Source of the DNA: Pseudanabaena sp.
Lineage (GTDB): Bacteria; Cyanobacteriota; Cyanobacteriia; Pseudanabaenales; Pseudanabaenaceae
DNA: 54,437 nucleotides
Reading direction: 5' to 3'
Assembly (NCBI GenBank): GCA_003249015.1
Contig: QBLS01000028.1
Coordinates: 1 to 54,437 of the forward strand
This document shows, piece after piece, positions 36,812-44,156 of the stretch. The translations under genes were made by a program, and so were the position numbers. Within the stretch, counting starts at the first letter, position 1. Each line of letters begins with the position of its first letter. Below the pieces are notes generated by a model that did not search any database, was not told where the DNA came from, and saw nothing but the letters and a program-made list of their open reading frames with translations.

Positions 36812-36915
36812 TAAGTAGCTCACCATAATTAAAACCTAAAACCAGAAGCTGTCCCGCCCGCTACGCGGGCGGGACAGCTTTCTAGGTTTTTAATTTACTT
36901 ATGCCTAGCTACTTA
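36812..36915. mobile_element. MITE-like element (TAAGTAGCT family), 104 bp
   Basis: Terminal inverted repeats TAAGTAGCT / AGCTACTTA bound a 104-bp unit: AATTAAAACCTAAAACC, then a hairpin (AAGCTGTCCCGCCCGC-TAC and complement), then AGGTTTTTAATTTACTTATGCC. The copy at 40835-40938 has the same length and layout, but its stem bases differ. It has no coding capacity. Confidence 0.8.
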
Positions 36916-36980
36916 TAACCCAAATAAATATGGCTATACAAAACAAGAAAATGTCATGTTTTTCTAAGACTATTTTAAAT

Positions 36981-37015
36981 AAAAAAGAGGGGACGCAATG
37001 CGTCCCCTCTTTTTT
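36981..37015 (-). terminator. Terminator of the psbEFLJ operon
   Basis: Arms AAAAAAGAGGGGACGC and complement flank an AAT loop; on the minus strand the hairpin is followed by a T-run. It lies 9 bp after the psbJ stop. Confidence 0.9.
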
Positions 37016-37023
37016 ACGGATAT

Positions 37024-37143
37024 TTAGCTAGCGGAGCCAAGACCAACATAGGAACCGTAGAAAAATAGACCAACAACGACCAATACGCCAGTACCAGCAA
37101 CAGTAGCAACTAGCCATAGTGGAATACGTCCATTTTGAAGCAT
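37024..37143 (-). CDS. psbJ: Photosystem II protein PsbJ
   Basis: PsbJ is a one-span PSII subunit next to cytochrome b559 that affects plastoquinone exchange. The frame encodes 39 aa ([17 protein letters not shown]...[13 protein letters not shown]), the usual length. A GGAGGT ribosome site precedes the ATG. It is last in psbE-psbF-psbL-psbJ. Confidence 0.95.
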   Translation of the reverse strand: MLQNGRIPLWLVATVAGTGVLVVVGLFFYGSYVGLGSAS

Positions 37144-37244
37144 GAATTTAACCTCCGTATAAAATAGTTTTTGTGAAATAGTGCTTAGTCTGGACTAGTT
37201 AAGATACAGGCTTTGCTTGCATCTAACTGATTTACAAGTCCTGA

Positions 37245-37361
37245 TTAGTTAAAGAAATAGCTGGAGAACAGAAGTACAGTCACAAAAATTAGCAGTAGCC
37301 CCAAGTATAGAGAAGTACGATTCAACTCTACTGGTTGGCTGTTAGGATTCTTAGGAGCCAT
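37245..37361 (-). CDS. psbL: Photosystem II protein PsbL
   Basis: PsbL is a one-span PSII subunit needed for dimer stability and electron flow on the acceptor side. The frame encodes 38 aa ([20 protein letters not shown]...[11 protein letters not shown]), close to all cyanobacterial PsbL. It follows psbF by 70 nt and precedes psbJ by 101 nt. Confidence 0.95.
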   Translation of the reverse strand: MAPKNPNSQPVELNRTSLYLGLLLIFVTVLLFSSYFFN

Positions 37362-37431
37362 AGGATTTAGTTAAGTTTGGACTTTAGTTAGGGTTTATAT
37401 CTCAAAAATTAAATCGGAAACGGGTCAAAAA

Positions 37432-37566
37432 TTAGCGACTAATAAATTGCATCGCCGCGATCGCACCGATAAAAAATACGGTAGGTACGCCCAGTCCGTG
37501 AACTGCGAGCCAACGAAAGGTAAATACTGGATATTGGATTGGTTGATTAGGGTTATTGCTTGCCAT
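37432..37566 (-). CDS. psbF: Cytochrome b559 beta subunit PsbF
   Basis: PsbF and PsbE each give one haem-ligating histidine to cytochrome b559 of PSII. The frame encodes 44 aa ([19 protein letters not shown]...[21 protein letters not shown]) with the ligand His23 in AVHGLG. It lies 88 nt after psbE in the conserved operon. Confidence 0.96.
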   Translation of the reverse strand: MASNNPNQPIQYPVFTFRWLAVHGLGVPTVFFIGAIAAMQFISR

Positions 37567-37654
37567 ATTTGTTCAATTTTATGAATGCGTTGATTAAAAA
37601 TTTTTCAACTAAAGTTGAGCTAAGAACTTAAAGTTTAAGATTTAGTCTCGAAGA

Positions 37655-37897
37655 CTACTTTGCCATAGGGATATCTTTAGCAGGATTGAAGCGATCGGTC
37701 ACCAAAGGAGCAGTTTGACGATCTTCAACGTAGTACTCGTTGGGACGTGGTGTGCCAAATACGTCATAGGCTAGCCCTGTGCTGACAAATAGCCAACCTG
37801 CCAAAAACAATGCAGGAATAGTCAAACTATGAATTAACCAGTAGCGAACGCTAGTAATAATGTCGGAAAATGGGCGTTCTCCTGTAGTACCTGCCAT
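37655..37897 (-). CDS. psbE: Cytochrome b559 alpha subunit PsbE
   Basis: The 80-aa protein starts [28 protein letters not shown] with the haem ligand His23, one span ([20 protein letters not shown]) and the lumenal tail [18 protein letters not shown] ribosome site precedes the ATG. It is first gene of psbEFLJ; the usual upstream gene ycf48 is not present here. Confidence 0.97.
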   Translation of the reverse strand: MAGTTGERPFSDIITSVRYWLIHSLTIPALFLAGWLFVSTGLAYDVFGTPRPNEYYVEDRQTAPLVTDRFNPAKDIPMAK

Positions 37898-38491
37898 AAC
37901 TGTCCTCTAAATTTGTAATGTATAAAGTCTTTATCTTAAATAATAATTCACTATTGTACATAGTTGCCTGCGATCGCACAGGTAAAACCACCAAAATCCA
38001 TAATTTAATTCGCAGCAAGACTCGAAACCCTCACAGAATGCTAAAGACACAAAGCATCATCCTCATTCTGTGTACCTGCCACACTTTGGCAAGCGGGAGA
38101 AAGCAGTGTGCGGCTAGGTAGCGCACTACTTTTTCTTGAGGTATGACCATACAAATAATTGCAATTTCTAGATAATTAGTGACTTTGCTGTGAATTTGTT
38201 AGCAAAAAATGAAATAATTATATTAAGTCTGTTATTCGCTCTAGGGCAAGCAATTTTCCTCTCTGGAAAACGCTACGGGCTTGGCAATCCTAAGTGAGAA
38301 GCCTCACTCTTCTCAAGAAATCCTTGAAGAGCGCTTCAACATAAGTTGAACTAGCTATGTATTCCTCAATTTTATTTGGGAATTTGCTGCTGGATTCACT
38401 CTATGTTCAATATGTTTTTGTGTGGAGTATCGACAAGCGTTCAGATTTTTAATTTTCCAAGTAACTTCACCACGATTAAATCGATAACGTC
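37898..38491. other. Divergent gap psbE / PEP-CTERM gene
   Basis: About 590 bp. The left part should hold the psbE promoter. A 67-codon frame at 37918-38121 is not convincing. The right part at 38243-38350 is rich in hairpins (see separate entry). No tRNA is seen. Confidence 0.5.
38243..38350 (+). promoter_or_regulatory. Structured leader, possible riboswitch-like RNA
   Basis: The leader contains AGGGCAAG, then a hairpin TTTTCC-TCTCT-GGAAAA (38254-38270), CGCTACGGGCTTGG, a second hairpin GTGAG/CTCAC (38294-38307) and a third TTCAAC-ATAA-GTTGAA near 38335-38350. The order GGGCAA...ACGC...ACGGGC is loosely like the c-di-GMP-I (GEMM) class, but the usual GCAAAGCC block is missing, so the class is uncertain. 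It lies 140 bp upstream of the PEP-CTERM gene. Confidence 0.3.
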
Positions 38492-39094
38492 ATGAACAAA
38501 TTCCACAAACTCTTATCCACTACAGCTCTGAGTTTTATTGCTTTGCTCCCTCTAGCCAGCTCTGCTGATGCGATTTCATTCAGCCTCAACCTAAATTGGG
38601 AAGGTACTGGAATTACAGATCCATCTATACGCTACTTTTTAACTGGTATTTTTACCGCCGAAGATTTAAATAACGATGGGTTTATTCGTGCTACTAACTC
38701 AGACTTTACTGAAGTCACTGACTTTGCAGTTACTTTTAGTAAAGACCCTAATACAAACCTTGTTGAGTATAACTTTGGTGAGATCACAAGCGATCCAGAA
38801 TTCACCTTTAACTTTGATATTGTTAATAATGTAATCTCGCAGAGCGGAACTACCTCAGCGGCTTTAGATTCACTGTACATTGGCAATAGAACTTCATCAT
38901 TTTCTGGATTTTCTCTTGAATCATTCTCTGGTGCGCTCAGATTGGTAGATGTTAATGGGACAGATAATGCCCAAGGTGGTGAAATCAAAGCATCTCCTGT
39001 ACCTTTTGAGTTTGAGGCAAGTGGTGGGCTTTTGATGTTAGGTGCGGCTTGGTGGTGGAGGAAAAAGCTACAGAGGAATGCTGCCAAAGAGTAA
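38492..39094 (+). CDS. Exported protein with PEP-CTERM-like sorting signal
   Basis: The 200-aa protein has a Sec signal (STTALSFIALLPLASSADA), a beta-rich middle of unknown fold, and a C-terminal tripartite sorting signal: VPFEFEASGG, a hydrophobic run LLMLGAAWWW and a basic tail RKKLQRN. This is the cyanobacterial PFEF variant of PEP-CTERM, recognised by exosortases. No exosortase gene is nearby. A structured leader precedes the gene. Confidence 0.8.
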   Translation: MNKFHKLLSTTALSFIALLPLASSADAISFSLNLNWEGTGITDPSIRYFLTGIFTAEDLNNDGFIRATNSDFTEVTDFAVTFSKDPNTNLVEYNFGEITSDPEFTFNFDIVNNVISQSGTTSAALDSLYIGNRTSSFSGFSLESFSGALRLVDVNGTDNAQGGEIKASPVPFEFEASGGLLMLGAAWWWRKKLQRNAAKE

Positions 39095-39108
39095 CGGCTG
39101 AGTAGCTT

Positions 39109-39146
39109 AAGAGTAAAGGCGGCGCGAATAGCCGTCTTTACTCTTT
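39109..39146. repeat. Palindrome between convergent genes
   Basis: Arms AAGAGTAAAGGCGGC and AGCCGTCTTTACTCTT flank GCGAAT, with one change in the stem. The stop codon of the fructosamine-kinase relative lies in the right arm. It is a damaged member of the GGCGGC-core set. Confidence 0.8.
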
Positions 39147-40004
39147 TGGGTTTAGCATATCCATAATCATACGATTAGCTTGATAGCCATAACTGCCACC
39201 AAACAGGTTGAAGTGATTGAGGATGTGGTAGAGATTGTAGAGATTTTTTCGTTTTTGATAACCTTGATCTAGTGGATAGGCAGCTTGGTAGGCTCGATAA
39301 AACTGAGCGGGGAAACCTCCAAATAATTCGGTCATAGCTAAATCAACTTCGCGATCGCCAAAATATAGAGCAGGATCAAAAATTACAGGTTCACTCCCCA
39401 CAAAAGCAGCATTACCACTCCAGAGATCGCCATGTACCATCGCAGGCTGGGGTTGGTAATCTTGAAACAGGTTAGGAATCATCGCATAAAATTCTTTCTC
39501 TGAGACGCTACAGTTCCATCCCTTCCGTTTCGCTAGCCTAATTTGAAAGTTAAGTCGATACTCAATCCAAAACTCAATCCAATCTTCTTTCCAATTATTG
39601 ATTTGTGGAGTTGAGCCAATTGTGTTGTTTCGCTCCCATCCAAAACCACGATCGCTATTTACTTTATGCATTGCGGCTAGATTTTGACCCATACTTTCCC
39701 AGTTTTGCTTAGTGCCAAGTTCCAGATTTTCCATGACCAGATAAGCTGTATTGTCTACAGTTCCCCAACAGATTGGTCTTGGTGCGCAAATGGTGTGAGT
39801 GTCGCATATCTGCTGGAGAGCGATCGCCTCAGCGATAAACATTTCTGAGAGATGGGCTTGATTAGTCTTCACAAAATAATGGCGATCGCCATCAGATATT
39901 TTGGCGGTCTGATTAATACATCCACCTGATTTTGACTGGATACGATCGCCAACAAATTTTTGTCCCGTTGATTGTGAAATGGCGATCGCTATTTGTTCCC
40001 ACAT
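39138..40004 (-). CDS. Fructosamine kinase family protein
   Basis: These kinases phosphorylate sugar adducts on protein amines so that they decompose (deglycation). The 288-aa protein has KSGGCINQTAKISDG with the ATP-lysine in YFVKTN, the catalytic loop MVHGDLWSGNAAF and the DPALYFGDREVDLAMTELFGG metal-binding region. Those motifs match the FN3K/APH fold family. The stop lies in a palindrome shared with the PEP-CTERM gene. Confidence 0.9.
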   Translation of the reverse strand: MWEQIAIAISQSTGQKFVGDRIQSKSGGCINQTAKISDGDRHYFVKTNQAHLSEMFIAEAIALQQICDTHTICAPRPICWGTVDNTAYLVMENLELGTKQNWESMGQNLAAMHKVNSDRGFGWERNNTIGSTPQINNWKEDWIEFWIEYRLNFQIRLAKRKGWNCSVSEKEFYAMIPNLFQDYQPQPAMVHGDLWSGNAAFVGSEPVIFDPALYFGDREVDLAMTELFGGFPAQFYRAYQAAYPLDQGYQKRKNLYNLYHILNHFNLFGGSYGYQANRMIMDMLNPKE

Positions 40005-40056
40005 AGTTTCTATCCTAAAATTAAAAATATTTTATGGCTATTGCAGATTTGTGGAT

Positions 40057-40165
40057 GTAGCTAGCTCTCAGCATAATTAAAACTTAGTACCAAACCTAGT
40101 AAAGTCGTGCCGCCCACTAAGCAGGTGGTATGACTTAAACCTTAATTTAATACCAACTTACAGAA
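40057..40165. mobile_element. MITE-like element, eroded copy
   Basis: GTAGCTAGCTCTCAGCATAA and TTAAAACTTAGTACC correspond to the left end of the 36812 element; the core is GTCGTGCCGCCC-ACTAA-GCAGGTGGTATGAC. The right end is only loosely conserved, so limits are approximate. Confidence 0.6.
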
Positions 40166-40214
40166 GTGTGTCTACAATTTTGTAAGTTGAAAATCAAACC
40201 CAGCATGGTTGTTT

Positions 40215-40247
40215 AAATAAAGAAATGGCTACGCCATTTCTTCATTT
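40215..40247. repeat. Palindrome AAGAAATGGC-TAC-GCCATTTCTT, second copy
   Basis: Its central 23 bp is identical to that at 5981-6013, while the outer base pairs differ (AAATA/TCATTT rather than AAATC/GATTT). Confidence 0.88.
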
Positions 40248-40381
40248 GGTATAAAGCTATTTAGACGCTGTGGAACTCTCAATAAAACGTAACCTCAAAC
40301 TTAAGTTGAGGTTCGTATACTTGAGCTAAGTAATTCTTGTTTATGAATAAAAATTTTAAAAAATGTTTTGTTAGGTGAAAT

Positions 40382-40687
40382 ATGATGAATGATATTGGTA
40401 AGTATCGCTTTGTCTGTACTCTTACGCTCAGTGATATTTTAGGGCAAGTTATTGTCTGGTTAGGCGTGATTTTTGCGGCTCTAGCATCAGCCCTTTCTCT
40501 GATGAGTAAGCCAATTTATTCTTTCGGTGCAGTTGGTTTAATTGTGGTTACATCGTTACCATTTCTTCTGTTTACATTTGTAACTACATTATTTAATCAC
40601 ATTGATATAGTCCCTCTAACCGAGGAAGAGATTAAGCAAAATAACAGCAAGATATCGGGTGTCCGTAAGACTGCCGTTAAGATTTAG
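40382..40687 (+). CDS. Small membrane protein, hypothetical (101 aa)
   Basis: The protein has two hydrophobic spans (about 19-41 and 47-71: LGQVIVWLGVIFAALASALSL, then FGAVGLIVVTSLPFLLFTFVTTLF) and a hydrophilic C-terminal tail PLTEEEIKQNNSKISGVRKTAVKI. No family is recognised. ATG-ATG at the start gives two possible initiation codons. It stands alone between repeats, followed by a long palindrome. Confidence 0.5.
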   Translation: MMNDIGKYRFVCTLTLSDILGQVIVWLGVIFAALASALSLMSKPIYSFGAVGLIVVTSLPFLLFTFVTTLFNHIDIVPLTEEEIKQNNSKISGVRKTAVKI

Positions 40688-40709
40688 TAGCCCAAACATT
40701 GTTAAAGCT

Positions 40710-40779
40710 AACCCCCACACAACAAAAATCCTAAGAATATTGCTTTGCAATGCTCTTAGGATTTTTGTTGTGTGGGGTT
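40710..40779. repeat. Long palindrome after the 40382 gene
   Basis: Arms AACCCC(C)ACACAACAAAAATCC and complement enclose an imperfect centre ATATTGC-TTT-GCAATGC. One extra C and one A/C change are the only defects in about 30 bp. Confidence 0.85.
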
Positions 40780-40790
40780 GATCATTCCCC

Positions 40791-40835
40791 AAAAAAGATG
40801 AGTGGCAGCACTTTGAGCCGCCACTCATCTTTTTT
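40791..40835. repeat. Palindrome related to the edge repeat
   Basis: AAAAAAGATGAGTGGCAGCA...GCCGCCACTCATCTTTTTT is a variant of 1-41 with a mutated core (GGCAGCACTTTGAGCCGCC). It abuts the MITE-like element that starts at 40835. Confidence 0.82.
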
Positions 40836-40938
40836 AAGTAGCTCGGCTTAATTAAAACCTAAAACTAGGGATCGTTCCGCCCGCTACGCGGGCGGAACGA
40901 CCTTCTGGGTTTTTAGTTTACTTATACCCAACTACTTA
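40835..40938. mobile_element. MITE-like element (TAAGTAGCT family), 104 bp
   Basis: The ends TAAGTAGCT / AACTACTTA bound 104 bp with a central hairpin CGTTCCGCCCGC-TAC-GCGGGCGGAACG. It has the same length and layout as 36812-36915. The stem bases differ from that copy in matched pairs (GTCCCG/CGGGAC versus GTTCCG/CGGAAC). Confidence 0.8.
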
Positions 40939-40971
40939 GTTTTATAGCGTCTACCAGTCTGAGGAAGTACG

Positions 40972-41006
40972 GGTTCATTTCCTCGCCTTCGGTCGGGAAA
41001 TAAACC
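40972..41006. repeat. Imperfect palindrome CGCCTTCGG
   Basis: GGTTCATTTCCTCG...GTCGGGAAATAAACC pairs with a few mismatches around CCTTCG. It lies upstream of the LapA-like gene. Confidence 0.6.
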
Positions 41007-41119
41007 TTTTTGCCTCGCTTGGTTAAAAGATGCTACATATGGACATTATCAACATTGTCTGATAAACCATTAGCTAAACTTCTAGAAGTAAACATTTAGT
41101 ACATTGGAGTTTGATTGCT

Positions 41120-41470
41120 GTGCGTCAACTAAATTTTGTCATTATCTTTGCAGTTGCTCTCGCTCTCGTTTTATTCTCACTTCAAAATACTTCCCCCGCA
41201 TCCATACAAATCCTTCCTCAGCTTAAGGTTGAAGCGCCAGTCTCTGTGGAACTAATATTGGCTATGGGGTTAGGTGCGGTTTTAGCTTGGTTTTTTAGTG
41301 TTTGGGCAAGCTTGCAAAAGTCGATTGAAATGCGTAATAAAAATGTGCAGATTCAGAAACTCCAAGAAACAGTTCAAAGTTTAGGTATTGAGATTGAAGA
41401 ACGTAAGCGTCTAGTTTCTGCATCGGCGATCGATGTGGAAATCGATGAAGACAAATCGAAACAATCATAA
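41120..41470 (+). CDS. LapA-domain (DUF1049) membrane protein
   Basis: The 116-aa protein has two spans (FVIIFAVALALVLFSLQNTSP and VELILAMGLGAVLAWFFSVW) and a cytoplasmic coiled coil, the LapA/YciS layout. The Gln-Asn pair in SLQN after the first span is a family mark. GTG at 41120 is preferred because a GGAG lies 10 nt upstream; a TTG at 41111 would sit on top of that site. A terminator follows directly. Confidence 0.8.
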   Translation: MRQLNFVIIFAVALALVLFSLQNTSPASIQILPQLKVEAPVSVELILAMGLGAVLAWFFSVWASLQKSIEMRNKNVQIQKLQETVQSLGIEIEERKRLVSASAIDVEIDEDKSKQS

Positions 41471-41501
41471 AAAAAGCGCTGCAAATGCAGCGCTTTTTTT
41501 A
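41469..41501. terminator. Bidirectional terminator
   Basis: AAAAAAAGCGCTGC-AAAT-GCAGCGCTTTTTTT contains an A-run and T-run on either side. It ends the LapA-like gene, and its T-run overlaps the stop of the convergent secreted protein. Confidence 0.9.
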
Positions 41502-41834
41502 TTCGTTATCAATAAATCCACAGGTTACAGCACCATCGGCGGAACCGCTACCATTGACTAGACAAGCTAAATTATCGGACTTACTTATGGTGACTACCCG
41601 ATCATAACTGTCTTGCAGCGTTAGACTATAGGCGATCGCCTTAAATTCGGGAGTGCTGTTTACGGCGATAATAATTTGATTACTGCTTGGTTCTGCGCTT
41701 TCATAACGTAGCTCAGTTTGAGGAATGGGAGGATTTTGATAAAGAGCAGCCACGATCGCACTTTGAGAGTTGGCGGGGGTGGCGATCGCAAAACTTGAAA
41801 GAACTAAAACTGTAGCGATAAATATACTTTTCAT
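41499..41834 (-). CDS. Small secreted protein, hypothetical (111 aa)
   Basis: The protein has a Sec signal (IFIATVLVLSSFAIATPANSQS) and a soluble domain with two cysteines (NLACLVNGSG...GAVTCGF), which may form a disulfide. No family is recognised. Its stop codon sits in the terminator shared with the LapA-like gene. Confidence 0.6.
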   Translation of the reverse strand: MKSIFIATVLVLSSFAIATPANSQSAIVAALYQNPPIPQTELRYESAEPSSNQIIIAVNSTPEFKAIAYSLTLQDSYDRVVTISKSDNLACLVNGSGSADGAVTCGFIDNE

Positions 41835-42246
41835 AACTGCCTCTGTGTACTGCTCTGCGGGAACTTTTTGTAATTAAATTTGGCTAAACTGATGACCAAG
41901 CAGAAGACTGAAAATGCACTGATTTAATCTTCTACTAAAGCGATAGTCTTGACTTCCTACAACCAATTCAACCAATCGGATGAAACTTAGTGAATACCTA
42001 GAGGTGTGTAACGCATATCCAGTTATTCACTAAATATATATTCGCTCTTTTGGCAATATCTATCAGTGACAGTGGATATCTCCTCCTGTGATCGTGATCG
42101 CAATCAAGGGGTGACACGTCCGCCTGCTATGCAGGCAGGACAGTTTCTAGTTTTAGGTTTTAATTATGGTGAGCTAATTACAATCTAAGATAAGCACCAA
42201 CTAATATGAAGAATCTAAGTTTGGCTCAAAAATTAGAAGTAAAAAA
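41835..42246. other. Divergent gap with repeats
   Basis: About 410 bp. It contains an inverted repeat TTAGTGAATA (41988-41997) / TATTCACTAA (42024-42033), which could be an operator or element end, and a MITE-like copy at 42115-42176. Promoters for both flanking genes are expected. Confidence 0.5.
42115..42176. mobile_element. MITE-like element, partial copy (inverted)
   Basis: Core GTCCGCCTGC-TAT-GCAGGCAGGAC followed by TTTTAGGTTTTAATTATGG and TGAGCTAAT, the reverse of the 36812 left half. The opposite end is not conserved. Confidence 0.65.
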
Positions 42247-42648
42247 ATGAAGCTAATGAAACTACGGATCAAACATTGCTTGACCATTGCCTTTCTGATT
42301 TCTGCGATCGCAGCCCTTAGTCAGCCAAAATCCACACTTGCTAATCCCATCTTAATTCGCCAAGTCTTGCAAACCAAAACCTGCCAAGGTTGCAACCTGT
42401 CGAGGGCTAAGTTGAGTTTTGTCAATCTTAGGGGGGCAGATTTGCGAAATGCCAACTTAGCTTCCGCAGACCTTAAGCTGGCGGAATTACGAGAAGCCGA
42501 CCTCATTGGCGCAATTTTAGACAAAGCTGATCTGCGAGGAGCTAACCTTACAGGTGCAGACTTGACTGGAGCCTATACACTAGACACCAACTTTTGCGGG
42601 GCGATCATGCCTGACGGAGAAAAGTCCACTCAAGGTTGCCCTAAGTAG
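42247..42648 (+). CDS. Secreted pentapeptide-repeat protein
   Basis: The 133-aa protein has a Sec signal (LTIAFLISAIAALSQPKSTLA) and pentapeptide repeats of the A(D/N)Lxx type (LRGADLRNANLASADLKLAEL...KADLRGANLTGADLTGAY), about ten coils of a right-handed quadrilateral helix. Four Cys near its ends (CQGC, FC, GC) may cap it. Such proteins are common in cyanobacterial lumen or periplasm; the function is unknown. Confidence 0.82.
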   Translation: MKLMKLRIKHCLTIAFLISAIAALSQPKSTLANPILIRQVLQTKTCQGCNLSRAKLSFVNLRGADLRNANLASADLKLAELREADLIGAILDKADLRGANLTGADLTGAYTLDTNFCGAIMPDGEKSTQGCPK

Positions 42649-42985
42649 CACCGAGATATCAAATACCCAGAAGATGAGTGGCGGCGCGAAGCGCCGCCAC
42701 TCATCTTCTGGGTTTATGCCCTAATACAAATGACTAAATCTATAAAATCAATAATAAATAGCTGTGCTATTTATTGATGGGCAATGACGATTTATGGGGC
42801 TTGCGTCAAGCTGCTTATTCAATGATCCCTATAAATCCTTTGCTAGAGTTGTGTAGAATTGTAAGCAAAGGATTGAGAAAACTGGAAGAGTATTGTCTAC
42901 AACACAGATTCAGTTCTAAGCTGAGGTGTATATTATGCCTATCTCATCTCTTTATATTTATTTCGTCTAAGCGGAGTTCCGCCCT
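42649..42985. other. Gap with a palindrome
   Basis: About 337 bp. The palindrome at 42665-42713 is the main feature. A 71-codon frame at 42774-42989 is doubtful. The 3' part should hold the promoter of the PIN/TRAM gene. Confidence 0.5.
42665..42713. repeat. Perfect palindrome, exact copy of the edge repeat
   Basis: Arms of 23 bp flank a GAA loop; the inner 41 bp (42669-42709) equals 1-41 reverse-complemented. It follows the pentapeptide-repeat gene. Confidence 0.93.
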
Positions 42986-44062
42986 ATGATTGACGCTATT
43001 ATCATTTTTACATTTATTCTTGCAGGTGCAGGTACTGGCTTTCATGGCATTGATTTGCTCCCTCCAGAAATGCTTGTTAATCTCAATGTCCTTAATTTTC
43101 GCTGGGTTACTCTAGCTTTGGGTTCATTTGTGGGATTAATTGCTGGGCTAATTGTTCAGAATACTTATCGGCGCATTGAGTCAAATGTTCGAGCCTTGCC
43201 CATTGAGACAATTTTGGGTCGGGCAGTCGGATTAGTATTTGGTCTGCTAGTGGCGAATTTAATGCTAGCGCCATTATTTTTAATTCCTATTCCTGATGAT
43301 TTTTCATTCATTAAGCCTCTGACCGCAATTTTAGTCAGCATTATTTTTGCTTACTCAGGAATGACCCTATCTGACACCCACGGTCGCGCTTTGCTGCGTT
43401 TGATTAATCCTAATAACGTTGAGACAAGCTTACTTGCTGATGGAACTCTACGGACAGCCTCGGCGAAAGTTTTGGATACCAGTACGGTGATTGATGGGCG
43501 CATTCAGACTCTTATGGAGACGGGATTTTTAGAAGGGCAGTTGTTAATTCCCCATTTTGTAATTCAGGAATTGCAAATGATCGCTGATAGCTCCAATGAT
43601 CAAAAAAGGGTACGTGGTCGCAGAGGGCTGGACATTTTGAATAATATGCGTGAGGAATACACCGATCGCATTACGATTCATTCTGCCGATTATGAAGACT
43701 TGCACACGGTAGATGCGAAATTAGTGCGCCTAGCTCAAGAGCTAAGCTGTACCTTGATTACTAATGATTACAATCTGAATAAAGTTGCTAATTTACAGCA
43801 GGTTGAAGTCTTAAATATCAATGATCTTGCTCAAGCTTTGCGTCCAACCTATTTACCTGGGGATGCTATCGAAATTAAGGTTTTGAAAGAAGGCAAAGAG
43901 GCGACACAAGGCATTGGGTATCTTGAGGATGGCACGATGGTGGTAATTGAAGAAGGTCGTGAATATTTAGGAAAGCAGGTCATTGTGATTGTTACTAGCG
44001 CTTTGCAAACCTCCGCAGGTCGGATGATTTTTGCGAAGCATGAGGCGATCGCTACGGTTTGA
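42986..44062 (+). CDS. PIN/TRAM-domain membrane protein (YacL-like)
   Basis: The 358-aa protein has four N-terminal spans (to about 128), a PIN nuclease-like domain (KVLDTSTVIDGRI...IPHFVIQELQMIAD...RGRRGLDIL...LITNDYNLNKVA) with the acidic residues in place, and a C-terminal TRAM domain (GYLEDGTMVVIEEGREYLGKQV). The order is that of the YacL family, conserved in cyanobacteria and Firmicutes. RNA binding or cleavage is likely; the target is unknown. Confidence 0.9.
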   Translation: MIDAIIIFTFILAGAGTGFHGIDLLPPEMLVNLNVLNFRWVTLALGSFVGLIAGLIVQNTYRRIESNVRALPIETILGRAVGLVFGLLVANLMLAPLFLIPIPDDFSFIKPLTAILVSIIFAYSGMTLSDTHGRALLRLINPNNVETSLLADGTLRTASAKVLDTSTVIDGRIQTLMETGFLEGQLLIPHFVIQELQMIADSSNDQKRVRGRRGLDILNNMREEYTDRITIHSADYEDLHTVDAKLVRLAQELSCTLITNDYNLNKVANLQQVEVLNINDLAQALRPTYLPGDAIEIKVLKEGKEATQGIGYLEDGTMVVIEEGREYLGKQVIVIVTSALQTSAGRMIFAKHEAIATV

Positions 44063-44156
44063 TTTAGTTATTGATTATTCATTATTGAAGTAACTAAATT
44101 GTTATTTTGGTTAAACCTTAGTTTTTTATTGACCCTATCTAAAAAACTTACTGCCT

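Larger units (their letters stand above)
36714..37023. other. Gap filled with palindromes and a MITE-like element
   Basis: The region between recQ and psbJ holds three distinct structures: the palindrome at 36743-36795, the element at 36812-36915 and the terminator at 36981-37015. No gene is seen. Confidence 0.7.
40005..40381. other. Gap with three repeats
   Basis: About 377 bp without a gene. It holds a MITE-like copy near 40057-40165, the palindrome at 40215-40247 and a short inverted repeat AACCTCAA/TTGAGGTT at 40291-40313. Confidence 0.6.

Noticed and set aside
37918-38121. Plus-strand 67-codon frame after psbE
   Set aside because: No ribosome site, no recognisable domain, and it occupies the probable psbE promoter.
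42774-42989. Plus-strand 71-codon frame before the PIN/TRAM gene
   Set aside because: Weak start context and low-complexity end (LFIFISSKRSS) overlapping the next start; a small protein is not excluded.
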